The position numbers and the translations under genes are program-made. Shown here piece after piece: positions 1 through 10,417 of a DNA stretch of 64,000 nt. The notes beneath the pieces were generated by a model. That model was not told the origin of the DNA, did no database searches, and worked only from the letters and a program-made list of their open reading frames with translations. Each line of letters starts with the position of its first letter. Position 1 is the first letter of the stretch. Origin of the DNA: Pandoraea eparura (GTDB taxonomy: Bacteria; Pseudomonadota; Gammaproteobacteria; Burkholderiales; Burkholderiaceae); assembly GCF_902459725.1 (NCBI RefSeq), contig NZ_CABPSH010000009.1, forward strand, positions 62,001-126,000, written 5' to 3'.

Positions 1-679
1 GATCGCCCACGACGGAGAAAGCCACCAGCACCGTCAACGCCAACGCGCCGAGTGCCAGGCCCTGCGTGGCGGCGAAATGAGAGACGAGGGTCGGGGCCTG
101 CAAGCCGCTCGCGAGCACGCCCGCCGCGACCACGAGCACCAGTAGCCATCCCCCGACCGCCCCTTCCCAGGACTTTCCGGGACTGATCGACGGGGCAAGC
201 TTGCGACGGCCGAACGCACGGCCAGCGAAATACGCCCCCGTGTCGGCAAGCCACACGATCACGAGCACCGAAAGCAGGAACGCCACGCCGCGATCACGCG
301 CCAGGCAAAGCGCCTGCCATGCCGCGATCAGCAATACCGGGCCCGCGACGAGCAGCAAACCGCGCCATGCGCCGCGGGTCGCGGGCTTGCGCGCGAGCGT
401 GTAGGGGCCGGCAAGCACCCAGAAAATAGCCGCGGGCTTGAGCCAGATCGACGAGAGCATCCAGCCGCCCGCCCATGTCAGACCCACGCCCAGCAACGCG
501 AGCGCCCCGTAAAAAACGGCGCCCACCCCGTTCAGACCGACGAGCCGCCCCCATTCCCAGCCGGCGGCGGCCACGATCACGGCGGCAAGTAAAGCGAACT
601 GCGCCGGCGTACCGACGAAGATCACAGGCAAGAGAATGGCGAGAAGTACGACAGCGGTAATGACGCGTGTCTTGAGCAT
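1..679 (-). CDS. cdsA: Phosphatidate cytidylyltransferase (partial, runs off window start)
   Basis: CdsA makes CDP-diacylglycerol from CTP and phosphatidic acid in the inner membrane, the branch point for phospholipid synthesis. Only the first 226 codons are present; the 3' end lies beyond base 1. The visible part is very hydrophobic with several membrane segments, and carries the family block ADTGAYFAGRAFG followed by SPGKSWEGAVGG, then the start of the VVGD segment that precedes the C-terminal signature. The ATG overlaps the uppS stop (TGATG), so the two are probably translationally coupled. It is the last visible gene of the rpsB-tsf-pyrH-frr-uppS operon, the usual proteobacterial order. 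Confidence 0.93.
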   Translation of the reverse strand, partial: MLKTRVITAVVLLAILLPVIFVGTPAQFALLAAVIVAAAGWEWGRLVGLNGVGAVFYGALALLGVGLTWAGGWMLSSIWLKPAAIFWVLAGPYTLARKPATRGAWRGLLLVAGPVLLIAAWQALCLARDRGVAFLLSVLVIVWLADTGAYFAGRAFGRRKLAPSISPGKSWEGAVGGWLLVLVVAAGVLASGLQAPTLVSHFAATQGLALGALALTVLVAFSVVGD

Positions 680-1461
680 CAGGCGGAATGTCCCGGAGGG
701 TTCTGGACTTGCGCGCTGGTACGGCCGAAACGGCGTTCGCGCTGCTGAAACTCGGCGACGGCCCGTTTGAGGGTATTGGCGTTGAAGTCCGGCCAGAATT
801 CTTCGGTGAAATACAACTCAGTGTACGCCAGTTGCCACAGCAGAAAATTACTGATGCGCTGATCGCCGCCGGTGCGAATGAAGAGATCCGGCTCCGGGGC
901 ATAGGCCATGCTCAGGTAGGGCGCGAGATCGTCCTCGGAAAACGACGTCTCGAGCGCTGCCGGGCCGCCACTCGCCAGGCGCGCGGCCGCAAGCTTACGG
1001 GCCGCCTGCAGGATGTCCCACCGCCCGCCGTAGTTGGCGGCGATGGTCAACGTGAGGCCCGTGTTGTCCTGCGTACGGACTTCCGCACGCCGGACCAGCT
1101 CCTGAATGCGCGGCTCGAAGGCGTCGAGCGCACCGATGACGCGCAGGCGAATCCCGTTGCTGTGCAGCTTCCCGACCTCGCGCTCGAGCGCGAGAATGAA
1201 AAGTTGCATCAGCGTCGACACCTCGTCCTGCGGTCGACGCCAGTTCTCGGAACTGAACGCGAACAGCGTCAAATACTCGACGCCGAGTTCGGCACAGGCC
1301 GTCACCGCTTCACGCACGGCATCGACGCCGCGCTTGTGGCCGGCCACACGGGGTAGCTTGCGACGGGTAGCCCAACGCCCGTTGCCATCCATGACGATGG
1401 CGACGTGGCGCGGAATGCTCGCTGTCTGGGGAACGGAGCGCGTAGAGCTGAGAAAACCCAT
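679..1461 (-). CDS. uppS: Undecaprenyl diphosphate synthase (cis-prenyltransferase)
   Basis: UppS condenses eight isopentenyl diphosphates onto farnesyl diphosphate to make the C55 carrier lipid for peptidoglycan and other wall polymers. The 260-residue product matches the family length. It has the N-terminal motif [10 protein letters not shown] (catalytic Asp at about residue 25) and the C-terminal substrate-binding block [15 protein letters not shown] at 196-210. The stop overlaps the cdsA start by one base, and frr ends 64 bases upstream, so it sits in the ribosome-recycling/phospholipid operon. No strong ribosome binding site is visible before the ATG. Confidence 0.97.
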   Translation of the reverse strand: MGFLSSTRSVPQTASIPRHVAIVMDGNGRWATRRKLPRVAGHKRGVDAVREAVTACAELGVEYLTLFAFSSENWRRPQDEVSTLMQLFILALEREVGKLHSNGIRLRVIGALDAFEPRIQELVRRAEVRTQDNTGLTLTIAANYGGRWDILQAARKLAAARLASGGPAALETSFSEDDLAPYLSMAYAPEPDLFIRTGGDQRISNFLLWQLAYTELYFTEEFWPDFNANTLKRAVAEFQQRERRFGRTSAQVQNPPGHSA

Positions 1462-1525
1462 TGAGGTACGGCGCGGGAATCGAGCGCGAAAGTCAGCGGA
1501 GATCGTGCAGTGAGTGCCGGGGCAC

Positions 1526-2086
1526 TCAGACCGTCATGATCTCGGCGTCCTTCTGCTTGACCAGTTCGTCGATCTCGGCAACAAACTTGTCGGTGAGCTT
1601 CTGCACTTCGTCGCTGCCACGGCGCTCGTCGTCTTCCGACGCCTCCTTGTCCTTGACCAGCTTCTTGAGTTGCTCGTTGGCATCGCGACGCAGGTTACGC
1701 ACCGCAACCTTGGCGGCTTCGCCTTCCGACTTGACCAGCTTGGTCAGTTCGCGACGGCGCTCTTCGGTCAACATCGGCATCGGCACACGGATCAGATCGC
1801 CTTGCGTGGCGGGGTTCAGGCCCAGATCCGATTCACGGATGGCCTTCTCGACCACGCCAACCATCTTCTTTTCCCACGGTTGCACGCCGATCGTACGGCT
1901 GTCGACGAGGTTCACGTTGGCGACCTGGGAGATGGGCACCATCGAGCCGTAGTAGTCCACCTGAACGTGATCGAGCAGGCCGGCATGCGCGCGACCGGTA
2001 CGAATCTTCGCCAGGTTGTTCTTGAACGACTCGATCGAGCTTTTCATCTTTTGCTCGACACCTTTCTTGACGTCAGCAACGCTCAT
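1526..2086 (-). CDS. frr: Ribosome recycling factor
   Basis: RRF works with EF-G to split post-termination ribosomes. The product is 186 residues, the normal size, beginning [17 protein letters not shown] and carrying the conserved block [13 protein letters not shown] near residue 25. The reading frame is open for 26 codons further upstream, but the ATG at 2086 is preceded by a strong GGAGG at the right spacing and matches the family N-terminus, so I chose it. It lies between pyrH and uppS in the classic operon. Confidence 0.97.
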   Translation of the reverse strand: MSVADVKKGVEQKMKSSIESFKNNLAKIRTGRAHAGLLDHVQVDYYGSMVPISQVANVNLVDSRTIGVQPWEKKMVGVVEKAIRESDLGLNPATQGDLIRVPMPMLTEERRRELTKLVKSEGEAAKVAVRNLRRDANEQLKKLVKDKEASEDDERRGSDEVQKLTDKFVAEIDELVKQKDAEIMTV

Positions 2087-2171
2087 GACAACCTCCAAAC
2101 CTTGAATTGTTACGCAAACGTAAATAATACGGCGTCGGCGCGCCCATGCACGCCGACGCCGCAATTTGAGC

Positions 2172-2885
2172 TCAAACGTGGACGAGCGTTCCCTCGTCTT
2201 CGCCGAGAATGACGTGCTTGAGCGCGCCCGGCTTCACGATCGAGAAGACACGCACCGGCATCTTCTGATCGCGGCACAGCGCGAAAGCCGTCGCGTCCAT
2301 GACCTGCAGGTGCTTCGAGATGGCTTCATCGAAGCTGATGGTCGAGTACTTTACCGCGTTGGGGTCTTTTTTGGGGTCTGCGGAGTATACGCCGTCGACC
2401 TTGGTGGCCTTGAGCACCACCTCGGCGCCGACTTCCGACCCGCGCAGCGCAGCCGCCGTGTCGGTCGTGAAGAATGGGTTGCCGGTACCGGCGGCGAAAA
2501 TCACGACCTTGCCCTCTTCGAGCTGTCGGATCGCGCGCGGGCGAATGTAGGGCTCGACCACCTGGTCCATGCGCAGCGCGGACTGTACACGCGCTTCGAT
2601 ACCGGCATGGCGCATGGCATCCTGGAGCGCCAGCGCGTTCATCATGGTGGCCAACATGCCCATGTAGTCGGCCGTTGCACGGTCCATACCGGCGGCACCG
2701 CCTGCCACACCCCGGAAAATATTGCCACCGCCGATTACGACAGCCAATTGCGTGCCCAGGCGAACGACCTCGGCAATGTCGCCGACCATGCGTTCGATGG
2801 TCGCGCGGTTGATGCCGAAAGCATCGTCACCCATGAGGGCTTCACCAGAGAGCTTGAGAAGTACGCGTTTGTAAGGAGTAGACAT
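2172..2885 (-). CDS. pyrH: UMP kinase
   Basis: PyrH phosphorylates UMP to UDP as a homohexamer of the amino-acid-kinase fold and is allosterically controlled by GTP and UTP in other bacteria. The 237-residue protein has the phosphate-binding [10 protein letters not shown] at 11-20, the GGGNIFRG loop at 52-59 and a C-terminal ATP-binding block containing [20 protein letters not shown] lies upstream of the ATG. It is between tsf and frr; a weak hairpin lies in the 97-base gap on the tsf side. Confidence 0.97.
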   Translation of the reverse strand: MSTPYKRVLLKLSGEALMGDDAFGINRATIERMVGDIAEVVRLGTQLAVVIGGGNIFRGVAGGAAGMDRATADYMGMLATMMNALALQDAMRHAGIEARVQSALRMDQVVEPYIRPRAIRQLEEGKVVIFAAGTGNPFFTTDTAAALRGSEVGAEVVLKATKVDGVYSADPKKDPNAVKYSTISFDEAISKHLQVMDATAFALCRDQKMPVRVFSIVKPGALKHVILGEDEGTLVHV

Positions 2886-2939
2886 GGCGGTCCTTAAGAA
2901 GTCTGGTCGGGCACTGTTGGGTATTCTGGATGAAACAAC

Positions 2940-2960
2940 GGGGACGGCACCGCCGCCCCC
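2940..2960 (-). terminator. Weak hairpin between tsf and pyrH
   Basis: On the minus strand a 9-bp GC-rich stem (one G-T wobble) with a 3-base loop is followed by GTTGTTTC. The U-tract is poor, so it may be an attenuator or pause site, or only a structured spacer between tsf and pyrH. Confidence 0.35.
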
Positions 2961-2982
2961 GGATACTGCGGTACTGCGCGAA

Positions 2983-3864
2983 TTACGACTGCTTGGCCGC
3001 GGCCACTTGCGCCGCCACTTCCGCCGCGAAGTCGTCCTGCTTCTTCTCGATGCCTTCGCCGACCACGAACATGGTGAAACCCTTGACCGTGGTGTTGTTG
3101 GCCTTGAGCATCTGCTCGACGCTCGACTTGTCGTCCTTCACGTAAGCCTGGTTGAACAGCGAGACTTCCTTGAGGAACTTCTGCACGCTGCCTTCCACCA
3201 TCTTGGCCACGATCTCGGCCGGCTTGCCCGATTCGGCAGCCTTCTCGGCCGCGACCTTGCGCTCCTTCTCGATCAGTTCCGGCGCGACTTGATCGCCCGA
3301 CACGGCCACCGGCTTCATGGCGGCAATGTGCATGGCGACGTTCTTGCCCACTTCGGCGTCGGCACCCTCGTACTCGACGACCACACCGATGCGCGTGCCG
3401 TGCAGGTAAGCCGCCAGCTTGCCTGCCGTGTCATAACGCTGGAAGCGGCGAATGGTCATGTTTTCGCCGATCTTGCCGATCAGGTCCGCGCGCACTTGCT
3501 CAACGGTCTTGCCGTCGAGCGGCAGCGCCGACAGGGCGGCCACGTCGGCCGGGTTGTGCTCGGCGACCAGCTTGGCCACGTCGTTCGCGAACTTCAGGAA
3601 ATCGTCGTTCTTCGAGACGAAGTCGGTTTCGCAGTTGATTTCGACCACGGCACCCTTGCCGCCGTCGATGTAGGCAGCGATCACGCCTTCGGCGGTGATA
3701 CGGCTGGCGGCCTTGCTGGCCTTGCTGCCCAGCTTGACACGCAGGATTTCTTCAGCACGGACCATGTCGCCGTCGGCTTCGGTCAGCGCCTTCTTGCATT
3801 CCATCATCGGCGCATCGGTCTTGGCGCGCAGTTCGCCCACCATTGCTGCAGTAATTGCCGGCAT
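2983..3864 (-). CDS. tsf: Translation elongation factor Ts
   Basis: EF-Ts is the GDP/GTP exchange factor for EF-Tu. The 293-residue product begins [27 protein letters not shown], the typical N-terminal UBA-like domain. The coiled-coil and core domain follow, including the EINCETDFV block that contacts EF-Tu. The frame is open 19 codons further upstream, but the ATG at 3864 has AGGAG before it and fits the family. It follows rpsB across a Rho-independent terminator, so its level probably depends on read-through of that site or on a promoter I cannot identify. Confidence 0.97.
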   Translation of the reverse strand: MPAITAAMVGELRAKTDAPMMECKKALTEADGDMVRAEEILRVKLGSKASKAASRITAEGVIAAYIDGGKGAVVEINCETDFVSKNDDFLKFANDVAKLVAEHNPADVAALSALPLDGKTVEQVRADLIGKIGENMTIRRFQRYDTAGKLAAYLHGTRIGVVVEYEGADAEVGKNVAMHIAAMKPVAVSGDQVAPELIEKERKVAAEKAAESGKPAEIVAKMVEGSVQKFLKEVSLFNQAYVKDDKSSVEQMLKANNTTVKGFTMFVVGEGIEKKQDDFAAEVAAQVAAAKQS

Positions 3865-3968
3865 CTCGTTACTCCTGTATATCGAATCAGTCGGGAGAGG
3901 TTGGCACCCGGACGGCCTCACTGCCCGCCCCCTGGCGCCCCGCGCACCCGACGCGGGAAAATCGGACT

Positions 3969-4000
3969 AAAAAAAAGGGGCGCCACCAGCAGCCCCTTTT
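3969..4000 (-). terminator. Rho-independent terminator/attenuator between rpsB and tsf
   Basis: On the minus strand a perfect 9-bp stem AAAAGGGGC/GCCCCTTTT with a 10-base loop runs directly into eight T residues. It lies just past the rpsB stop and 105 bases before tsf. A partial terminator at this place would let rpsB be expressed in excess over tsf; this regulatory role is inferred. Confidence 0.85.
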
Positions 4001-4019
4001 GTTACGCAGCGGTGGCCGC

Positions 4020-4772
4020 TTACGCCTCTTCGTTCACTTCGACGAACTCGTCGTTACCATCGCCGCGCACGGCTTCCACGACTTCCTTGACGGCGTTTGC
4101 ACGGCCTTCGAGGACGGCGTCGGCAACGCCTTGCACGTACAGCTCAACCGCCTTGCTCGAGTCGTCGTTACCCGGGATGATGTAATCCACACCTTCCGGC
4201 GAGTGGTTCGTGTCGACCACGGCGATCACCGGAATGCCCAGCTTGTTGGCTTCCGTGATGGCGATCTTGTGGTAGCCGACGTCGACGACGAAAATGGCGT
4301 CGGGCATACCGCCCATTTCCTTCACGCCACCGATCGACTTCTGCAGCTTGGCCATTTCGCGATCGAACAGCAGCGCTTCCTTCTTGCTCATGCGCTCTTG
4401 CTCGCCGGCTTCCAGCGCCTGCTCCATGTCCTTGAGCTTCTTGATCGACGACTTCAGCGTCTTGAAGTTCGTCAGCATGCCGCCCAGCCAACGGTTGTTG
4501 ACGTAAGGCATGCCGGCGCGACCTGCGGCTTCCGCCACGATGTCACGCGCTTGACGCTTCGTGCCCACGAACAGGATCGTGCCGCGGTTTGCTGCCAGTT
4601 GACGCACGTACTTCAGGGCGTCCTGGTACATCGGCAACGTCTTTTCGAGGTTGATGATGTGAATCTTGTTGCGATGGCCGAAAATATAGGGGGCCATCTT
4701 GGGGTTCCAGAAACGGGTTTGGTGACCAAAGTGGACGCCCGCTTCCAGCATCTGACGCATCGTGACAGACAT
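4020..4772 (-). CDS. rpsB: 30S ribosomal protein S2
   Basis: S2 binds late in 30S assembly and is needed for S1 recruitment. The 250-residue product starts [32 protein letters not shown] and contains [25 protein letters not shown] and [10 protein letters not shown], all characteristic of S2. CGGAGAAT precedes the ATG. It is the first gene of the translation/phospholipid operon; the promoter and a ~280-base leader lie upstream. Confidence 0.98.
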   Translation of the reverse strand: MSVTMRQMLEAGVHFGHQTRFWNPKMAPYIFGHRNKIHIINLEKTLPMYQDALKYVRQLAANRGTILFVGTKRQARDIVAEAAGRAGMPYVNNRWLGGMLTNFKTLKSSIKKLKDMEQALEAGEQERMSKKEALLFDREMAKLQKSIGGVKEMGGMPDAIFVVDVGYHKIAITEANKLGIPVIAVVDTNHSPEGVDYIIPGNDDSSKAVELYVQGVADAVLEGRANAVKEVVEAVRGDGNDEFVEVNEEA

Positions 4773-5060
4773 GTGATTCTCCGTGAGGGTTAGGTCTTAG
4801 ACCGGCTGCCGTACCCGTTTCGCCAGACTGCCACACAGCTTTGCATGACCCGCCTGCGAAGATCGGGCACCCTGGGTGCGCCGGCCCGCGATTTCAAAAT
4901 TTCCAAGCCGATGACAAACATGCCCCCCCGAACATCGCCGGACGCAGCGCCTTTTGGCACCACACTGGGGCAAAATCTCCCCAAAAACCCAGCGAAGACC
5001 GTTGAAACACAAGGGAAAACCCTTGGGTTTGCCAGCAATTCGTCCTCGACTTAGCCCGAG

Positions 5061-5090
5061 ATTATAGCATCGCAGCGCACCATCACTCAA
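5061..5090 (-). promoter_or_regulatory. rpsB promoter (extended -10)
   Basis: Reading the minus strand: a perfect TATAAT at 5066-5061 preceded by TGC (extended -10), and TTGAGT at 5090-5085 with an 18-base spacer (4 of 6 matches to the -35 consensus). Transcription should start near 5054, giving a leader of about 280 nt before the rpsB ATG. Confidence 0.7.
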
Positions 5091-5247
5091 GCGACGCGTG
5101 AAGTTGCGATGACAACCCGGAAACGCCCGGTTTGCGCGGCGCGCCGGCCATTTCGCCTCGCCACGGCGTGATGTGCTCGGAACCTTGAAATTTCATCGTC
5201 GGAACGCTCCGAAATCCACGCCGGACGGGGCGAACACCGCCCTTTGG

Positions 5248-5256
5248 TGCGATAAT
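5248..5256 (+). promoter_or_regulatory. Possible extended -10 promoter for map
   Basis: TGC followed by GATAAT (5 of 6 to consensus) lies 35 bases before the map ATG. No good -35 is visible, which extended -10 promoters tolerate. The predicted leader is about 28 nt. Confidence 0.45.
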
Positions 5257-5290
5257 GCGCCACTGTTTACGCAATTTCTCCGATTCCGCA

Positions 5291-6118
5291 ATGGCCATCA
5301 CCCTCAAGAATGCTCACGACATTGAAATGATGCGCGTCGCCTGCCGACTGGCCAGCGAGGTGCTCGATTTCATTACGCCGCACGTGCGTGCCGGCGTCAC
5401 GACCGGGGAACTCGACCGGCTCTGCCACGAGTACATGCTCAACGAGCAGGGCACGGTGCCGGCACCGCTGAACTATCAGCCGCCGGGCTATCCGCCCTAC
5501 CCCAAGGCCACCTGCATCTCGGTCAACGACGTGATCTGCCACGGCATTCCCGGCGACAAGACGCTCAAGAACGGCGACGCCCTGAACATCGACATCACCG
5601 TCATCAAGGACGGTTACTTTGGCGATACGAGCCGCATGTTCATGGTTGGCGAAGGCTCGATCCTCGCGAAGCGTTTGGCGCAGGTGACATATGAATGCAT
5701 GTGGCTCGGCATCAATCAGGTACGCCCCGGCGCGCATCTGGGCGACATCGGCCATGCGATCCAGACGCATGCCGAAGCCCAGGGGTACAGCGTAGTGCGC
5801 GAGTACTGTGGGCACGGCATCGGCCAAGTGTTCCATGAGGATCCGCAGATCGTGCATTACGGTCGTCAAGGCACCGGTCTCGAATTGCAGGCCGGCATGA
5901 TCTTTACCATCGAGCCGATGATCAACGCGGGCAAGCGCGAGATTCGGACGATGCCCGATCAATGGACGGTCAAGACGCGCGATCGCAGTTTGTCGGCGCA
6001 ATGGGAGCACACGGTGCTGGTGACGCCAACGGGCCACGAGGTGCTCACGCATTCGGCCCTCGCGCCGCCGCCGCCGCCCGGATCGTCGTACGTGACATCG
6101 TTCGCCACTGCCGCCTGA
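5291..6118 (+). CDS. map: Methionine aminopeptidase, type I
   Basis: MAP removes the initiator methionine from nascent proteins using two divalent metal ions. The 275-residue product begins [15 protein letters not shown]. The five metal ligands are all visible: D101, D112, H175, E208 and E239, and the catalytic His is in CHGIPG at 84. The C-terminal ~20 residues are a Pro-rich tail beyond the catalytic fold. The frame extends upstream, but the ATG at 5291 matches the family N-terminus. It heads the map-glnD-pseudouridine synthase cluster. Confidence 0.96.
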   Translation: MAITLKNAHDIEMMRVACRLASEVLDFITPHVRAGVTTGELDRLCHEYMLNEQGTVPAPLNYQPPGYPPYPKATCISVNDVICHGIPGDKTLKNGDALNIDITVIKDGYFGDTSRMFMVGEGSILAKRLAQVTYECMWLGINQVRPGAHLGDIGHAIQTHAEAQGYSVVREYCGHGIGQVFHEDPQIVHYGRQGTGLELQAGMIFTIEPMINAGKREIRTMPDQWTVKTRDRSLSAQWEHTVLVTPTGHEVLTHSALAPPPPPGSSYVTSFATAA

Positions 6119-6194
6119 GCCACCGTCGCGCGGCCGCCCGTCATCACGGCGGCCATTCGGCCTGACTCGTTACCTTCACCACCAGGAAGCCGCC

Positions 6195-8759
6195 ATGCAC
6201 GCGCGTGCGCACGCCCCGTCTCCGCTACGTCAGGCCCTCAAGGACCGCAAGGCCGAACTCGTCGAACGCTTTTCCACACACGGCAAGATCGACGTGCTGC
6301 TGCATGGCTTGTGCCAGGCCGTCGATCAGGCCATGCGCGACGCCTGGGCCGAGTGCCAGATGCCCGACGGTTTCGCGCTGGTCGCCGTGGGCGGCTACGG
6401 GCGCGGTGAACTGTACCCGCACTCGGACGTCGACATTCTCCTGCTGCACCACGATGCCGACCCGGAGGCACTCACGTCGCACGTGGAGCCGTTCATCGGC
6501 TTCCTGTGGGATATCGGACTCGAGATCGGATCGTCGGTCCGCACCGTCGACGAATGCATCACCGAAGCCCATGCCGACGTCACGGTGCAAACCAGTCTGC
6601 TCGAAGCGCGCCTGCTCACCGGCAACGCGACGCTGTTCGACGAATTCGAGCATCGTTTCTCGGCCGATCTGGATCCGCGCGCTTTTTTCCGCAGCAAACA
6701 ACTGGAAATCCGCCAGCGTCACGCCAAATATCAGGACACCCCTTACAGCCTCGAACCGAACTGCAAGGAAAGCCCGGGCGGACTGCGCGACCTGCAGGTC
6801 ATTCTCTGGATGACGAAGGCGGCCGGCCTCGGCAATAGCTGGTCGGAACTGTTCGCGCGAGATCTGCTAACCGACCGCGAACTCAAGGAGTTGCGCCGCA
6901 ACGAGCAGTTCCTGAAAGGCCTTCGCGCGCGGTTGCACTTGCTGGCGCGAAGGCGTCAGGACGTGCTCGTGTTCGACATGCAGACACCGCTCGCCCAGAG
7001 TCTTGGCTTCGACGCCACGACCACCAAACGGGCCAGCGAGCAGCTCATGCGGCGCTACTATTGGGCCGCCAAGGCCGTCTCGCAACTCAATACGGTACTG
7101 CTGCTCAACGTCGAAGCCCGCCTGTTCCCGCAATCCAGCGGGGTCACGCGCGTGATCAACGACCGTTTCGTCGAGAAGCAGGGGATGATCGAGATCGTGG
7201 ACGACGAGTTGTACCAGCGTCACCCGAATGCCATCCTCGAAACATTCCTGCTTTACGAGCAGGTCGTCGGCGTGAAGGGGCTGTCGGCGCGCACGCTGCG
7301 CGCGCTGTACAACGCCCGCGAGCTGATGAACGCGCAGTGGCGTGCCGACCCCGAAAATCGCAACACGTTTCTCGGCATTCTGCAGCAGCCGCAGGGCATC
7401 ACGCACGCCTTGCGCCTGATGAACCAGACGAGTGTGCTCGGCCGGTATCTGATCAACTTCCGGCGCGTCGTCGGCCAGATGCAGCACGATCTTTACCACG
7501 TGTACACGGTCGATCAGCACATCCTGATGGTCGTGCGCAACATCCGCCGTTTCGCCGTGGCGGAACATGCCCACGAGTACCCGTTCTGCAGCCAGTTGAT
7601 CGCAAACTTCGATCGCCCCTGGGCGCTGACGATCGCGGCCCTCTTCCATGACATCGCGAAGGGCCGCGGCGGCGATCACTCCACGCTCGGCATGACCGAC
7701 GCCCGACGCTTCTGTACGCGTCACGGCGTCGACAAGGAGGACACGGAACTGATCGCCTGGCTGGTGGGCGAACATCTGACGATGAGCACTGTCGCGCAGA
7801 AGCAGGACACCACCGATCCGGAGGTTATCCGTCGTTTTGCGGCGAAGGTGGGCAACGAGCGCCGCCTGACGGCGTTGTATCTCCTGACCGTCGCCGATAT
7901 TCGCGGCACCAGCCCGAAAGTGTGGAACGCCTGGAAGGGCAAGCTGCTCGAAGACCTCTACCGGCTAACGTTGCAGGTGCTCGGCGGCGCCAACCCGGAC
8001 CCGCGCTCGCAACTGAAAACGCGCAAGGAAGAGGCCCTCGGGCTGTTGCGGCTGTACACTGTGCCGGAACGCGCGCAGGAGGCGCTCTGGAACACGCTGG
8101 ACGTCGCGTACTTCCTGCGCAACGACCCGGCGGATGTCGCCTGGCAGACACGCCATCTTTGGCGGCACGTGGACAGTGCGGCCCCCATCGTCAAGGCGCG
8201 GCCTTCGCCGATTGGCGAAGGATTGCAGGTAATGGTCTACGTGCGCGACCAGGTCGACCTGTTCGCGCGCATCTGCGGCTATTTCGAGCGCAAAGGGCTG
8301 TCGATTCTCGATGCCAAGGTCCACACGACCAGCCAAGGCTTTGCGCTGGACAGCTTTCTGCTGACCGATCCGGGTCTCGACACGAGTTACCGCGACATCA
8401 TCAATCTGGTGGAGAGCGAACTGGTGTCGCTGCTTACCCGTGCCGAGCCGTTGGCGGAGCCCAGCAAAGGCCGGCTGCCGCGACGTTCTCGCAGCTTCCC
8501 GGTCACCCCGCGCGTCGACCTGCGGCCCGACGATCGCGGTCAGTACTACTTGCTATCGGTGTCGGCCAACGACCGCACCGGTCTGCTGTACGCGGTCGCT
8601 CGCGTGCTTGCGCGTCACGGCGTAAGCGTGCGTACCGCCCGCATCAACACTCTCGGCGAACGTGTCGAAGACACGTTCCTGCTCGATGGCAGCCGTTTGC
8701 AAGACAGTCGTCTGCAAATCGCCGTCGAGACCGAATTACTCGAAGCATTGGAATCATGA
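6195..8759 (+). CDS. glnD: Bifunctional uridylyltransferase/uridylyl-removing enzyme GlnD
   Basis: GlnD senses glutamine and adds or removes UMP on the PII proteins, so controlling glutamine synthetase and nitrogen regulation. The 854-residue product has the nucleotidyltransferase motif [15 protein letters not shown] at 66-80, the HD hydrolase domain with [13 protein letters not shown] near 484-496, and two C-terminal ACT domains (roughly 690-850). AGGAAG precedes the ATG. It lies 76 bases after map. The downstream pseudouridine synthase starts inside its stop codon (ATGA), so the two are probably coupled. Confidence 0.97.
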   Translation: MHARAHAPSPLRQALKDRKAELVERFSTHGKIDVLLHGLCQAVDQAMRDAWAECQMPDGFALVAVGGYGRGELYPHSDVDILLLHHDADPEALTSHVEPFIGFLWDIGLEIGSSVRTVDECITEAHADVTVQTSLLEARLLTGNATLFDEFEHRFSADLDPRAFFRSKQLEIRQRHAKYQDTPYSLEPNCKESPGGLRDLQVILWMTKAAGLGNSWSELFARDLLTDRELKELRRNEQFLKGLRARLHLLARRRQDVLVFDMQTPLAQSLGFDATTTKRASEQLMRRYYWAAKAVSQLNTVLLLNVEARLFPQSSGVTRVINDRFVEKQGMIEIVDDELYQRHPNAILETFLLYEQVVGVKGLSARTLRALYNARELMNAQWRADPENRNTFLGILQQPQGITHALRLMNQTSVLGRYLINFRRVVGQMQHDLYHVYTVDQHILMVVRNIRRFAVAEHAHEYPFCSQLIANFDRPWALTIAALFHDIAKGRGGDHSTLGMTDARRFCTRHGVDKEDTELIAWLVGEHLTMSTVAQKQDTTDPEVIRRFAAKVGNERRLTALYLLTVADIRGTSPKVWNAWKGKLLEDLYRLTLQVLGGANPDPRSQLKTRKEEALGLLRLYTVPERAQEALWNTLDVAYFLRNDPADVAWQTRHLWRHVDSAAPIVKARPSPIGEGLQVMVYVRDQVDLFARICGYFERKGLSILDAKVHTTSQGFALDSFLLTDPGLDTSYRDIINLVESELVSLLTRAEPLAEPSKGRLPRRSRSFPVTPRVDLRPDDRGQYYLLSVSANDRTGLLYAVARVLARHGVSVRTARINTLGERVEDTFLLDGSRLQDSRLQIAVETELLEALES

Positions 8760-10144
8760 GCGATACCCCGCGCGCCAAACTGAGCGCCAAACATCCCCGC
8801 ACTCTCGACAAGACTCGCGCCCCGGTGCGTTCGTCCGGCGCGTTGAGCCGTCCGACCAAAGCCGTGCCCGCGTCGATGCTCGATGCCAGCGGCGCAAAAA
8901 AGAAGCCCGCCGCGAAACCGGCGCGCCCGCGCCCGGTAAACGAGGCGCCCGCGCCCGCGGGGGCACGTCGTCCGGCGGGCAGTGGTGCCGCACCGCGCAA
9001 GCCCGCAGCCGGCAGCGCAACGCCGTACGAAAAGCGTCCCACGGGAGCGCGCCCGCCCGCACGTGGCCAGCGCGAGCGTGTTGCCGGTGCACGTCCGGCG
9101 CGTTTTGACGACGAATCGCGACCGCGTCGTTTCGATGAAGACCGCCCGCGCCGCGCCCCCGAAGGCGGTGCCCGTGGCGATTTCGCTCGCCCGGCGAAGC
9201 GCGGCGCTGATGACCGTGCTCCGCGTCGTTTCGACGAAGACCGCCCGCGTCGCAGCGCTGAAGGTGCACCGAGCGGCCGCTATGCCCGCGACGATCGCGA
9301 CACCCAACCCGCACGCCAGGCACGCCCCACGCGCGCGCCACGCGTCGAACACGATGCCGACGACGTCAAGATTCACCACGACGCCGCCGGATCGCTGCGC
9401 CTGTCCAAGCGCATGTCGGAACTCGGACTGTGCTCGCGTCGCGAAGCCGACGAGTGGATCGCCAAGGGATGGGTACGCGTCGACGGCAAGGTCGTGACGG
9501 AACTCGGCACGAAGATCCTGCCGACGCAGGAAATCACCGTCGTGCAGGCCGCTCGCAAGGAGCAAGCCAATCGCATGACGATCCTGCTGCACAAGCCCAT
9601 CGGCTATGTCTCCGGTCAGGCCGAAGACGGCTACGAGCCGGCCGTCGTCCTGGTCACGCGTGAGCATCACTGGGCCGAAGACGATGCCGGCGTGCGCTTC
9701 TCGCCGTCACATCTGCGCAGTCTCGCGCCGGCCGGACGCCTCGACATCGACTCAACCGGCCTGCTCGTCCTGACACAGGACGGTCGCATCGCCAAGCAAC
9801 TGATCGGGGAAGATTCGGAGATCGAGAAGGAATACCTCGTGCGCGTCGCTTACAACGAGCATGTGGAGAACGTTCAGGCGCACTTCCCGGCCGACCGCCT
9901 GGCCCTGCTGCGTCATGGTCTGGAACTCGACGATCAACCGCTCAAGCCCGCACAGGTCGATTGGCAAAACCCGGAGCAGCTTCGCTTCGTGCTCAAGGAA
10001 GGCAAGAAACGCCAGATCCGCCGGATGTGCGAGCTGGTTGGCCTGCACGTGACCGGCCTCAAGCGCGTTCGCATGGGACGCATCACGCTGGGCAACCTGC
10101 CCGTGGGTGAGTGGCGCTACCTTCGTGCTGGCGAAGGCTTCTGA
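8756..10144 (+). CDS. rluF: rRNA pseudouridine synthase, RsuA/RluF family, with long basic N-terminal extension
   Basis: This enzyme isomerises a uridine in ribosomal RNA. The 462-residue product has an S4 RNA-binding domain from about residue 213 ([20 protein letters not shown]). The catalytic domain follows with the [17 protein letters not shown] motif (catalytic Asp 330) and ends with [12 protein letters not shown] and PVGEWRYL. The latter features resemble RluF (23S rRNA) more than RsuA, but the exact target is inferred. Residues 1-210 are a Pro/Ala/Arg/Lys-rich, probably disordered tail with RFDEDRPRR-type repeats. The start codon overlaps the glnD stop. A longer open frame upstream lies inside glnD and is not used. 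Confidence 0.88.
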   Translation: MSDTPRAKLSAKHPRTLDKTRAPVRSSGALSRPTKAVPASMLDASGAKKKPAAKPARPRPVNEAPAPAGARRPAGSGAAPRKPAAGSATPYEKRPTGARPPARGQRERVAGARPARFDDESRPRRFDEDRPRRAPEGGARGDFARPAKRGADDRAPRRFDEDRPRRSAEGAPSGRYARDDRDTQPARQARPTRAPRVEHDADDVKIHHDAAGSLRLSKRMSELGLCSRREADEWIAKGWVRVDGKVVTELGTKILPTQEITVVQAARKEQANRMTILLHKPIGYVSGQAEDGYEPAVVLVTREHHWAEDDAGVRFSPSHLRSLAPAGRLDIDSTGLLVLTQDGRIAKQLIGEDSEIEKEYLVRVAYNEHVENVQAHFPADRLALLRHGLELDDQPLKPAQVDWQNPEQLRFVLKEGKKRQIRRMCELVGLHVTGLKRVRMGRITLGNLPVGEWRYLRAGEGF

Positions 10145-10247
10145 GTCGGCGACACAGTCCATGAAAGCGCCCGCCATCGAGGCGGGCTTGGCTGCCTGAC
10201 AAACCGCATGTGTTTCGGCGCATGGGGTTAAGTAGGTGGCCATTCCG

Positions 10248-10278
10248 CCCTACACGCGGGTAACGCGGTAGGGTTTTT
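10248..10278 (+). terminator. Rho-independent terminator of the map-glnD-rluF cluster
   Basis: Outer stem CCCTAC/GTAGGG, inner stem CGCG/CGCG with loop GGTAA, then five T residues. A second, U-less hairpin (arms GCCCGCC/GGCGGGC, 10169-10187) lies between the stop codon and this terminator. Confidence 0.85.
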
Positions 10279-10296
10279 CTCATTTTGGAGGCCATC

Positions 10297-10350
10297 ATGC
10301 ATCACGTGATGCAGCCAGAAATCGTCGTTCCGGCGAGCGCGATATTGGAT
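10297..10350 (+). CDS. Possible 17-residue peptide with a strong ribosome binding site
   Basis: An ATG at 10297 is preceded by GGAGG at good spacing and opens a 17-codon frame (MHHVMQPEIVVPASAILD, stop TGA). It sits about 20 bases after the rluF terminator and before the convergent def gene. The start codon overlaps a perfect 14-bp palindrome, GCATCACGTGATGC. I see no promoter and no homologue comes to mind, so it may be spurious or a leader peptide remnant. Confidence 0.25.
10299..10312. repeat. Perfect 14-bp palindrome
   Basis: GCATCACGTGATGC is its own reverse complement. It overlaps the start of the small open frame at 10297. It could be a protein-binding site or chance. Confidence 0.5.
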
Positions 10351-10417
10351 TGACCGGCAATCCCGCCTCGCCCGGACACGAGCCAACTGACGCTACCTCA
10401 CCCTATTGCCCCACCCG

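Larger units (their letters stand above)
4773..5290. other. Divergent intergenic region rpsB / map
   Basis: This 518-base gap holds no convincing gene. It contains the rpsB promoter (5061-5090, minus) with the rpsB leader between about 4773 and 5054, and a likely extended -10 promoter for map (5248-5256, plus). The leader is long enough to carry a translational control site for S2; I cannot fold it by hand with confidence. Confidence 0.6.

Noticed and set aside
7922-8755. Upstream extension of the pseudouridine synthase into glnD
   Set aside because: The extension overlaps glnD in another frame and looks like a shadow translation; the ATG overlapping the glnD stop is the natural start.
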